In this document: one piece after another, positions 26,401 through 32,928 of the stretch
Layout of the letters: every line of letters starts with the position of its first letter
Position numbering within the stretch: the first letter of the stretch is position 1
Assembly: GCA_963934295.1 (NCBI GenBank)
Contig: CAWVXY010000014.1
Span: 1-64,000 of the forward strand
Source: Seribacter sp963934295
Lineage (GTDB): Bacteria; Verrucomicrobiota; Verrucomicrobiia; Opitutales; Seribacteraceae
Direction of reading: 5' to 3'
DNA: 64,000 nucleotides
Notes under the pieces: generated by a model
The model's input: the letters and a program-made list of their open reading frames with translations, nothing else
Databases searched by the model: none
Told to the model about the DNA's origin: nothing
Program-made: the position numbers and the translations under genes

Positions 26401-26856
26401 GACAAAGTCTTCAGAAATCAGGGTGCATGTATGCAATGTCATCAAATTGATAAAGAGGGTGGTTTGCAAGGGCCTCCCTTGTCTCTGGTGGGAGATCGAT
26501 TGAATTCCGATAAATTACTCGAGTCTCTGGTTAATCCGAGTGCGGAAATCTCTCCCGGGTATGGGCTATCAAGTGTGAGTACAAAAGCCGGAATCACCTT
26601 GGTTGGAAGAATAGCCGAAAAAGCTGAAGATAACAGTTCCATGTTGTTGATCTCTCCGGACGGAAAGGAGACTCAACTGAAACAGGATGAAGTTCTCTCA
26701 GTCTCACCCCCTGTTTCTGCGATGCCTCCCCTTGGGCTGACATTATCCCCCTTTGACCTAAGAGATTTAATTGCCTTTTTGAAATCGAGAAACAAAAAAG
26801 ATCTCATTGCCGCGAAAGATAAGAAGAAAGCTTCTTCCAATCACGGCAAGGAGTAG
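23473..26856 (+). CDS. Giant PVC-type membrane-bound dehydrogenase: propeller, HEAT repeats, c-type heme domain
   Basis: From the ATG at 23473 the product is 1127 residues with a signal peptide (INLAFLLFSVSFAIG). Residues about 20-460 form a sorbosone-dehydrogenase-like beta propeller (ASLDVDPKGRVFVAEANRF, DLHGIVRGPDGRLYFSVGDRG, GLRNPQEIAFDQFGNLFTFD). Residues about 470-950 are HEAT-like helical repeats (DDEVRANAAKVVGNAG, SPRVISMAAISLGRVG, SEEVRASAFEFCLNR). The C-terminus carries the Pirellula/Verrucomicrobium heme-binding domain with CMQCHQ near residue 985 and LVNPSAEISPGY. These proteins are thought to oxidise sugars or alcohols outside the cytoplasm and hand electrons to cytochromes. Substrate unknown. 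Its stop lies one base from the stop of the convergent PhoD-like gene. Confidence 0.92.
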   Translation: MIRINLAFLLFSVSFAIGKPASLTLADMPELSNKSSPFRGKILHPGYEGYTWVSYPHVENSASLDVDPKGRVFVAEANRFKFGVQDLRGARYMIARDFQSRTLEDRQKLYEDFSNEIPMSWYTDVADRLIRLEDKDGNGVADIRTVFSADFNETLDGIAFSVLAERDAVYFTCIPALRRLTDTNDDGIADTNEKIVNGFGVRISFTGHDLHGIVRGPDGRLYFSVGDRGFHVTDSSGQIHTASGRGAIFRCESNGSNFEVVAHGLRNPQEIAFDQFGNLFTFDNTGDIGDEARIVYVLENSDSGWDMSHQSAHQYVKDLDWGDFHIKKSVWVGEKMFETFSEEQPQWVYPPVGYLGHGPSGVAWVTGEALPKDLQESFLVTNYRGSASRCEVIVARMKDKGAGFALKDQKILLNNVGIADVAQGYDGNLYFADFGGGWSVNTNGSIQVIRPSDKKLQEKGKALAQLMADGFDHRSLVELAGFLEHSDQRVRQSSQFAMVKKGEDAISKFNSILEDKKYSLYAKLHSIWGLGQLARKGHSELVSPIIESLFDHKDDEVRANAAKVVGNAGLGPLVDSLVVLLTDSSPRVISMAAISLGRVGGKSDPTLMSAILEAVEQNKGGDFDPVLRHSFVSALDRLATPEQIISLAQSESEEQRLTAVILLRRWGNSALMTFLDDKSSDVRIEAIRAIYDTIALDGLAGKKLALVDPSEYPFYIQYRIVASNFRIGTDESAKRLLEFCSNAKIEKEIRAFALQGLLRWGMKLDTDPVLGHYRPMPAISSSMSNLTQVLGEDLRNFILEENDPSLLSLATNLAQKAGLSIDIEILRKQIRDENLDPQVRVANLRSMAELEIDEDNELLMNLLADESEEVRASAFEFCLNRNLPDMNKLCMEAIQKDSLLVARKILEKLVAQQPDTMIALWQKRELELRPELWLDLYHYLSQNDHAESKKVAATYAAGDPGRVHALSIFGGDDLRGDKVFRNQGACMQCHQIDKEGGLQGPPLSLVGDRLNSDKLLESLVNPSAEISPGYGLSSVSTKAGITLVGRIAEKAEDNSSMLLISPDGKETQLKQDEVLSVSPPVSAMPPLGLTLSPFDLRDLIAFLKSRNKKDLIAAKDKKKASSNHGKE

Positions 26857-26857
26857 T

Positions 26858-28786
26858 TTAAATCGACGCCTTCACATTCCCTGCATCCATCCGTTTTTTC
26901 TTGGATTCGATTTCCCTTGAAATAATTTTGGTTGGTGAATTTGCTCCCGCCTTAATCGTGAATTTCCCGGTGGAATAAACTTTTGGTTGGAAGGATTTCC
27001 CTTGAACTCGAATGGTGTAAAGAACTTCACCCCCTTTTTCTTCAATAACTTGTACCACGGGGTTCGGCTTTGAAAAGGTTAGTTTGGGTAACCACCCTTT
27101 TATTTTCCTGCCATCATTCTGAGCCGATTTAAAAGTGACTGGCCATCCAGCGAACTGAGCCTGGTCACCATCGGAAACCTTAGAGAACCTGGGCCAGCAT
27201 TCAAAGGTTACGCTTCGAACTTTTTTGTTAAATCGTGCAACCCCAAATCCGTCCGCCCGTTTGAGTTCGTTGCTCCGGTCTTCGGGATTGGCATAGGCGT
27301 GCATAGTTATCTTGTTACCCAGTCCGTCTTCAAAATCCCCGGTCCAGGGGAGAGGAGAATTCGGAATGGGTCGGGGACCGGGTTTTTCATCCACCGGTTT
27401 CCACCATCTTCCGTAGATTGTGTTGACGATAGCCGGACTGGTAAAGGCAAAGGGACCATCACGATGTGATTCAATTCCGTGCTGAACCACTACGCCTAGA
27501 TGCTGATCTCCACATAGATGGGTGGCCATGGCTTTTCGTAGTTCATGCAATGCTTTATTCCGACCTTTTTGGGGCCAGGCATTACTGTCGAGGTCGGCGA
27601 GGAGGCGGCTGTTCGGATTTCCATGAATATGAACCGCACCACAGAATGCGGTGGCGGAAAGTGCGGCTTTCATTTGGGCACCTTCCCAATCCTGACTCCA
27701 GTTGGAGAGAAAATCGAGCTGACGGTCTCCCAGAAGGACCAAGCCATCCAGATTAACGGCATTCCGGTTATAAGCGGGATCATTAATATGATCGGGGCGG
27801 GGGCCCATTTTAGGTATCTTGCCTGCGGGTCCGGTTTTGAATTTACGGTCTTCCAAAATCGCAAAATCAATCCCACCTACTCGTAAACGGGTAAAGTAAA
27901 CTTCCAGCCCTCTTTTTACCTTTTTAGGATCAACCGGATCGGGTAAGTGCCAGGTTTGCTGACGTTGAACCATATTGACATAGGGAATCGGGTAGAAATA
28001 ACCACCGCTGTTTCCTGCGGGCGAAGTGGCGACAATTCCACTTTCTCCCCATAGGTTGGCCTGCCCCACATCATGGTCGTCCGGAATGGTTACGGTGGGT
28101 CGGTCTTTGATGAGATCCCTGAACTGCAGACCAAATTCGATCCAGCCCGCAGTGTGTTCCGTATGGTGATAGGTTTGATCACCGGCAAAGAAAAGCATGT
28201 CCGGGTTGATCGCTTTTAGGTTTTCAATAATTTGTGGTCGAGGTCCCTTCGTCCGGCTTGAGTTGCAGGATAGATTTCCAACCACAATGGTGCCCTGATT
28301 GATTGGATCTTTTCGGACGAGCCCTTCAAAAGAAGCTTTCTTACCATGTCTGACCCGGTAGGGTACATTCTTGGTTGAGTCCCAGTTTGAAATCCGAAAA
28401 TGTGCGGTCCATCCGGGATAGGTGATCTTGACCCTGGAAATTTCTTTCCATTCTTTTCCCTGCTTGGTTTCCAATCGGACCTCCCTTGATTCATCTGGCA
28501 TCAGAGGATAAAGCTGTCCGGTCAATTTGAGGGTTCCAGAATCCTGGGTGTACAGGGCAAAAGCAACCACTTCATCTCGGGGAACTTTTAATTCAATTAT
28601 TCTCTTGGGCGGTTTCCCTTTTTTAGATGGGACTTCCGGGGGTCTTGCCCGTTTCCACCATTCTCCGGTGGACAGATGGTCAAGGTTGGGGAACTTCTCT
28701 CCAAATAATTCCTTTGATTCAGGTTCGGCCTGTACAAAGGACAGAAAAGTGGAAAAGCAAAAAAGCGATAATACGAGTATTTTCAT
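26858..28786 (-). CDS. PhoD-like alkaline phosphatase family protein, secreted
   Basis: The 642-residue protein has a signal peptide (KILVLSLFCFSTFLSFVQA) and the PhoD-type catalytic motifs: VGNLSCNSSRTKG, MLFFAGDQTYHH, TIPDDHDVGQAN and the closing HLCGDQHLGVVVQHG. An N-terminal beta-sandwich (about residues 70-165) precedes the core and an extra C-terminal beta domain (about 560-635, VIEEKGGEVLYTIRVQGKSF) follows. It is larger and clearly different from the PhoD-like protein at 20797; the two are not recent duplicates. Likely role is phosphate or phosphoester release in the periplasm. No operon partner; the AraC gene upstream on the same strand is 92 bp away. Confidence 0.88.
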   Translation of the reverse strand: MKILVLSLFCFSTFLSFVQAEPESKELFGEKFPNLDHLSTGEWWKRARPPEVPSKKGKPPKRIIELKVPRDEVVAFALYTQDSGTLKLTGQLYPLMPDESREVRLETKQGKEWKEISRVKITYPGWTAHFRISNWDSTKNVPYRVRHGKKASFEGLVRKDPINQGTIVVGNLSCNSSRTKGPRPQIIENLKAINPDMLFFAGDQTYHHTEHTAGWIEFGLQFRDLIKDRPTVTIPDDHDVGQANLWGESGIVATSPAGNSGGYFYPIPYVNMVQRQQTWHLPDPVDPKKVKRGLEVYFTRLRVGGIDFAILEDRKFKTGPAGKIPKMGPRPDHINDPAYNRNAVNLDGLVLLGDRQLDFLSNWSQDWEGAQMKAALSATAFCGAVHIHGNPNSRLLADLDSNAWPQKGRNKALHELRKAMATHLCGDQHLGVVVQHGIESHRDGPFAFTSPAIVNTIYGRWWKPVDEKPGPRPIPNSPLPWTGDFEDGLGNKITMHAYANPEDRSNELKRADGFGVARFNKKVRSVTFECWPRFSKVSDGDQAQFAGWPVTFKSAQNDGRKIKGWLPKLTFSKPNPVVQVIEEKGGEVLYTIRVQGKSFQPKVYSTGKFTIKAGANSPTKIISREIESKKKRMDAGNVKASI

Positions 28787-28878
28787 CGCAAAAAAAGAAT
28801 CTAATTAAAGTGTCCTTTCAAGTTTAAAATAGATACCAGTCTCTAATTATTTTTTGATTACTCCTTGTTTTTACTACC

Positions 28879-29691
28879 TTAGAAATTTCCTTCTCTCCAT
28901 TGACGGGGAGATTGACCTACTTTTTTTCGAAACCACCGGGCAAAATAATTGGGATCCGCAAATCCACAATCCCAGGCTATTTTTGAGATGGTAAGGCTTT
29001 CTTTTTTTAATCCTTTATATGATCTTTTCTGTCGAGCTTCATCGAGGAGAATTCCAAGATTGAGAGCTGATTCTCGACGGACTTTTCGATTAAGTGAACT
29101 TAAATCCTCTTCAAGGATTTGGGCAATTTCATTAGGTGCTTTGGGAATAATCGGTAATTCGTTTAGCAATCTTCTTACTCTTTCAGTTACTGGATAGACG
29201 GTTCTATTATTTATGTCTCCCTCATCGAGTTCATTGAAGAGCAGAGAAAATATCTGTAATATTTTTGATGATGCCAAAATACTATGAGCTTTATGTAGAT
29301 CGACGGATTGGATCATCTGATTAAGTATACTTTCTATTTCCGAAAGTCTTACGGGTAATAAAACTTTATTTTTCAGCTTCCAATTTTTAGCCTTATTTTC
29401 TTTAAAATTAATGACCAGTGATAATGGAGGGCTTTTCATGGATTTGATAAATCCATGGGGGGTGCCAGGTGGAAAATATAGTAATGCACCCCTTCTTACC
29501 GGCATGGGTTCGTCATTAAAGGTCTGAATACCCTGTCCTCTTAAATAAAGAAGAAATTGGGAATGTGAATGGGTATGCTCATCAATTAATTCGCTTTTGG
29601 GTGTATGACGATGATGAGCCAGTCGCAAAATAGAATAACCGGGAATGGAAATCCGTAAATCTTCCAAAAAAATAGGTTGAAATTTAATCAT
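28879..29691 (-). CDS. AraC-family transcriptional regulator with cupin sensor domain
   Basis: The 270-residue protein has an N-terminal cupin-like ligand domain (ELIDEHTHSHSQFLLYLRGQGIQ, MPVRRGALLYFPPGTPHGF) and a C-terminal double helix-turn-helix ending in the AraC signature DCGFADPNYFARWFRKKVGQ followed by SPRQWR. It is transcribed divergently, across only 79 bp, from the DHDPS-like/isomerase/oxidoreductase operon. It is therefore the probable local regulator of that operon, most likely as an activator responding to a small sugar-type ligand (inference). A 5-bp inverted repeat lies directly upstream of its own start. Confidence 0.92.
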   Translation of the reverse strand: MIKFQPIFLEDLRISIPGYSILRLAHHRHTPKSELIDEHTHSHSQFLLYLRGQGIQTFNDEPMPVRRGALLYFPPGTPHGFIKSMKSPPLSLVINFKENKAKNWKLKNKVLLPVRLSEIESILNQMIQSVDLHKAHSILASSKILQIFSLLFNELDEGDINNRTVYPVTERVRRLLNELPIIPKAPNEIAQILEEDLSSLNRKVRRESALNLGILLDEARQKRSYKGLKKESLTISKIAWDCGFADPNYFARWFRKKVGQSPRQWREGNF

Positions 29692-29697
29692 TTATAA

Positions 29698-29714
29698 AGA
29701 CAAATAAAATGTCT
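29698..29714. promoter_or_regulatory. Small inverted repeat in the AraC/DHDPS divergent promoter
   Basis: AGACA-AATAAAA-TGTCT is a 17-bp dyad six bases upstream of the AraC-type gene start. It could be an autoregulatory operator. AraC proteins more often use direct repeats, so this remains a weak candidate. Confidence 0.3.
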
Positions 29715-29770
29715 GAATAATGCTAATTATGCAAGTTCTGTCCTAACGGTATGGGCGATTAGCTGATAGA

Positions 29771-30865
29771 ATGAATCTTATGATTCAAGATACAGATGAG
29801 CTTCAACCCGATACCCAATGGAGCGAAACCGCGTGGGCCCATTCTCGAGAAGAGGATCTAACCGATGACCACTCCAACCCCCGGCTTTGTGTCGCCGCTT
29901 TGCTTCCATTTAAAAAAGGGCAACCGGATTGGGGCAGTTTTGAAAATATGCTTCATTGGATGATGAAATGTTCCAAACACTTTGGAGTAGAGCTCACTTT
30001 TGTCCTCAATGCGGATACGGGCTATGTTTTTAATCTCTCCAATGAATTGTATGAGGAAGTGATTATCCGCTTCCGATCTCTGTACCCGGATGCGTCTTTT
30101 ATCAGTGGAGTCACAGCAGTGGGTGCATCACCCACAGAATTTCAGGCATCCTGTTATCATTCACATCTCGAAATTGCACAGGCTCATAGCCCTTGTGAGG
30201 TAATGATTATGACCTCTCAGGCCCTCAATACTTTGGACCCAGAGCGGCGAAGAGATGCCTATTTTAAAATTGCCGAAAAAATCGAAGTTCCTGCTTTGGT
30301 ACATGCACTGGAACCCGCTTTTGTTCCCTGGGCCACTCCCTTCGAGCCCTGGCTTTTGCACCAATTGGCTGGCCATGAGAAATTTGTGGGTGGGAAAATT
30401 TCCACTCTGGATGAACCGCACTTTCTATATTGGGCATCGATGTGCCGTGACCTCGGACTCGAATTCGTTCCCCACAGCGGAGATGATTTCGGGATCGCTT
30501 CCGCTATCCGCATGGGCTTACCACTACTGATAGGAGCTGGGGTGTCCGCCTGTCCGCTTATTTGTGCAGCCAAAAAATACTGGAGGAAAGATGACTATGA
30601 TTCTCGGGTATACAAATTATTCGAAGCCTTTCAATCGCTGGAGGATTTGGTCTTCCGCCTCGATGACAAGGGAAGTGCTGCCGGATATAAACACAGCACC
30701 GCAGAGATTTTACAAATGCTCGGTGTGATTGATTCTGCGGAGATCCATCCTGAATGTCCTGATTTGCGTACTGGGGACGAACGGGCTCGGATGCAGGAGG
30801 CACTGATCCGCCCACTACGGATTGCCGAGCGTATGAATATTCCATTCTATTCTTTTCCATCATGA
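29771..30865 (+). CDS. Dihydrodipicolinate synthase family protein (DapA-like aldolase/lyase)
   Basis: The 364-residue cytoplasmic protein fits a DHDPS/N-acetylneuraminate-lyase-type TIM barrel. The Schiff-base lysine is probably Lys209 in FVGGKISTLDEP, and SGVTAVGASPTEFQASCYHS corresponds to the strand-3/helix region. It lacks the usual YNxP tyrosine motif; ALVHALEPAFVPW stands in that place, so catalysis differs from true DapA. It has about 60 extra residues. The gene opens an operon with a TIM-barrel isomerase (four-base ATGA overlap) and a Gfo/Idh/MocA oxidoreductase, so aldol cleavage or dehydration of a keto-sugar acid is more likely than lysine synthesis (inference). Confidence 0.75.
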   Translation: MNLMIQDTDELQPDTQWSETAWAHSREEDLTDDHSNPRLCVAALLPFKKGQPDWGSFENMLHWMMKCSKHFGVELTFVLNADTGYVFNLSNELYEEVIIRFRSLYPDASFISGVTAVGASPTEFQASCYHSHLEIAQAHSPCEVMIMTSQALNTLDPERRRDAYFKIAEKIEVPALVHALEPAFVPWATPFEPWLLHQLAGHEKFVGGKISTLDEPHFLYWASMCRDLGLEFVPHSGDDFGIASAIRMGLPLLIGAGVSACPLICAAKKYWRKDDYDSRVYKLFEAFQSLEDLVFRLDDKGSAAGYKHSTAEILQMLGVIDSAEIHPECPDLRTGDERARMQEALIRPLRIAERMNIPFYSFPS

Positions 30866-31695
30866 ACGCTGATCCACTTACTGATTTTTCCCGCCTCTGT
30901 GTGCATACCATCACCACCAAGGGTTGGGACTTGGAAGAAGCGATCGACCATTATGCCCAAGCGGGGGTATCCGGAATTACAGTTTGGAGACAATGGCTGG
31001 AAGGTCGGGATCCATCGAAAGCCGGTGAATCGATTCGTGCAGCCGGTTTGAAGATCGTTTCCCTTTGCCGTGGAGGATTTTATCCGGCCGTCGAGGAGAA
31101 ATCCCGTCTTGATGCCATCGAAGATAATAAACGAGCGATCGAGGATGCCGCCGCCTTGGGTGCCCCCCTTGTGGTTTTGGTCTGCGGGGCCGTGCCGAGG
31201 CAGTCTCTTGTCGAGTCGAGGAAACAGATCACGGATGGGATTGCAGCTACCTTACCACTCGCTGAGTCGCTCGGTGTAAAATTGGCCATTGAGCCACTAC
31301 ACCCAATGTATGCGGATGATCGTTCCGCGATTAACTCCCTGGCTTCGGCCAACGATGTTTGTGATGAATTAAATCATCCGTTGCTCGGCATTGCCTATGA
31401 TGTTTATCACCTTTGGTGGGATCCTAACCTGGAGGAGCAAACCAAGCGTACCGGAGAAGCCGATCGTTTGTTTGCTTTTCATGTCTGTGATTGGATGACT
31501 CCGACCACCGATTTACTGAATGACCGTGGACTAATGGGGGAGGGCTGTATTGATCTGCGAGATATCCGTGGAATGGTCGAAGATTCAGGATTTAAAGGTA
31601 TGATCGAAGTCGAAGTCTTCTCCAATCGCTGGTGGGAAAAACCACCTCAGGAATTTTTACAAGCGATCAAACAATCCTATTTACATTACACTTAA
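30862..31695 (+). CDS. Sugar phosphate isomerase/epimerase-like TIM barrel (AP endonuclease 2 family)
   Basis: The 277-residue protein has the xylose-isomerase-like TIM-barrel features: AGVSGITVWRQWLEGRDPSK, GAPLVVLVCGAVPRQS, LAIEPLHPMYADDRS (metal-binding Glu in the IEPL strand), LGIAYDVYHLWWDP with Asp and His ligands, and a closing GMIEVEVFS strand containing Glu. Such proteins isomerise or epimerise sugars and keto sugars using a divalent metal. It has no signal peptide. It overlaps the DHDPS-like gene by four bases and is followed six bases later by a Gfo/Idh/MocA gene, a pairing known from inositol, C-glycoside and 3-keto-sugar pathways. Confidence 0.88.
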   Translation: MNADPLTDFSRLCVHTITTKGWDLEEAIDHYAQAGVSGITVWRQWLEGRDPSKAGESIRAAGLKIVSLCRGGFYPAVEEKSRLDAIEDNKRAIEDAAALGAPLVVLVCGAVPRQSLVESRKQITDGIAATLPLAESLGVKLAIEPLHPMYADDRSAINSLASANDVCDELNHPLLGIAYDVYHLWWDPNLEEQTKRTGEADRLFAFHVCDWMTPTTDLLNDRGLMGEGCIDLRDIRGMVEDSGFKGMIEVEVFSNRWWEKPPQEFLQAIKQSYLHYT

Positions 31696-31701
31696 TCTAC
31701 T

Positions 31702-32844
31702 ATGAAAGAACATAAACTTGGAATTATTATGAACGGCGTCACTGGACGCATGGGAACCAATCAGCATTTGATTCGCTCGATTTGCGCCATCAGGGAGCAG
31801 GGAGGCATTCAGGTTTCCCCCGATGAAGTAATCACGGTTGATCCCATTCTTACCGGCCGGAATGAAAATAAACTCAAGGCCCTGGCTGAGCGTACCGGAG
31901 TGAGCCGATGGACCACCAATATCGAAAAGGCCCTTGCGGATACGGATAATCAAATCTTTTTTGACGCCAGTTCCACCCTTCATCGCTCCCGCTTTGTTGA
32001 GATGGCCGCGAATGCGGGAAAAGCGGTTTACTGTGAGAAACCCACCGCGGTCTCCACGGAGGAAGCTCTTCGCTTAGCCAAACTATGCGAGGATGCTGGG
32101 GTCAAGAACGGAGCGGTTCAGGATAAACTCTGGTTGCCGGGGATTCGGAAGCTGAAGACTTTGATCAATCAGGGGTTCTTTGGAGAAATCTTATCCGTCC
32201 GGGGAGAATTTGGATACTGGGTATTTACCGGGCATGATGAGGATCAGCCGGCCCAGCGTCCCAGTTGGAATTATCGAAAGGAGGACGGTGGGGGTATCAT
32301 GATCGATATGCTCTGCCATTGGCGCTACCTGGTGGATAATGTGTTTGGACCGATCAAGAGCATATCCTGTCGGGGCACCACCCACATTGGTGAACGAATT
32401 GATGAACAGGGAAATCCCTATAAATGCACCGCGGATGATGCCTGTTATGCGACTATGGAATTGGAAAATGGAATCCTTTGCCAGTTTAATAGTTCATGGA
32501 CGGTGCGGGTTCGCCGGGACGATCTTTTTGTGATGCAGGTGGACGGAAGCAAAGGTTCGGCGGTAGTAAATCTCCGAGGGTGTCAGACTCAAGGGATTGG
32601 AGTTACCCCCAAACCGGTTTGGAATCCGGATATCGAGCAACCGATCAACTTTTATGAAGGCTGGTCGGAAATGCCAGACGCAACCATCTATGATAATGCG
32701 TTCAAAATTCAATGGGAACTCTTCCTTCGTCATGTCGCTTTGGACGAACCTTTTCCTTACGATCTAAGATCGGGTGCAAAGGGCGTAGAGTTAGCTGAGG
32801 TGGGAATTCAATCATGGGAAGAAAGAAAGTGGATCGATCTGTGA
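31702..32844 (+). CDS. Gfo/Idh/MocA family oxidoreductase
   Basis: The 380-residue protein has an N-terminal Rossmann fold (IIMNGVTGRMGTNQH), the family's catalytic lysine motif VYCEKPTAVSTEEAL at about residues 110-124, and the C-terminal alpha/beta sheet domain (VRGEFGYWVF, GGGIMIDMLCHWRYLVDNVFG with the catalytic-type Asp/His). It uses NAD(P) to oxidise or reduce a sugar or cyclitol hydroxyl. It is the third gene after DHDPS-like and isomerase genes, presumably controlled by the divergent AraC protein. Together they could oxidise, isomerise and cleave one sugar (inference). Start codon has no SD sequence. Confidence 0.93.
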   Translation: MKEHKLGIIMNGVTGRMGTNQHLIRSICAIREQGGIQVSPDEVITVDPILTGRNENKLKALAERTGVSRWTTNIEKALADTDNQIFFDASSTLHRSRFVEMAANAGKAVYCEKPTAVSTEEALRLAKLCEDAGVKNGAVQDKLWLPGIRKLKTLINQGFFGEILSVRGEFGYWVFTGHDEDQPAQRPSWNYRKEDGGGIMIDMLCHWRYLVDNVFGPIKSISCRGTTHIGERIDEQGNPYKCTADDACYATMELENGILCQFNSSWTVRVRRDDLFVMQVDGSKGSAVVNLRGCQTQGIGVTPKPVWNPDIEQPINFYEGWSEMPDATIYDNAFKIQWELFLRHVALDEPFPYDLRSGAKGVELAEVGIQSWEERKWIDL

Positions 32845-32928
32845 TGTTTGGTTTTATTTATATAAAATTTTAATACTTTGCAGACTCAAGGGTTGGCATT
32901 TTCTAAGATCAGCTTATTTTTATTTAGT

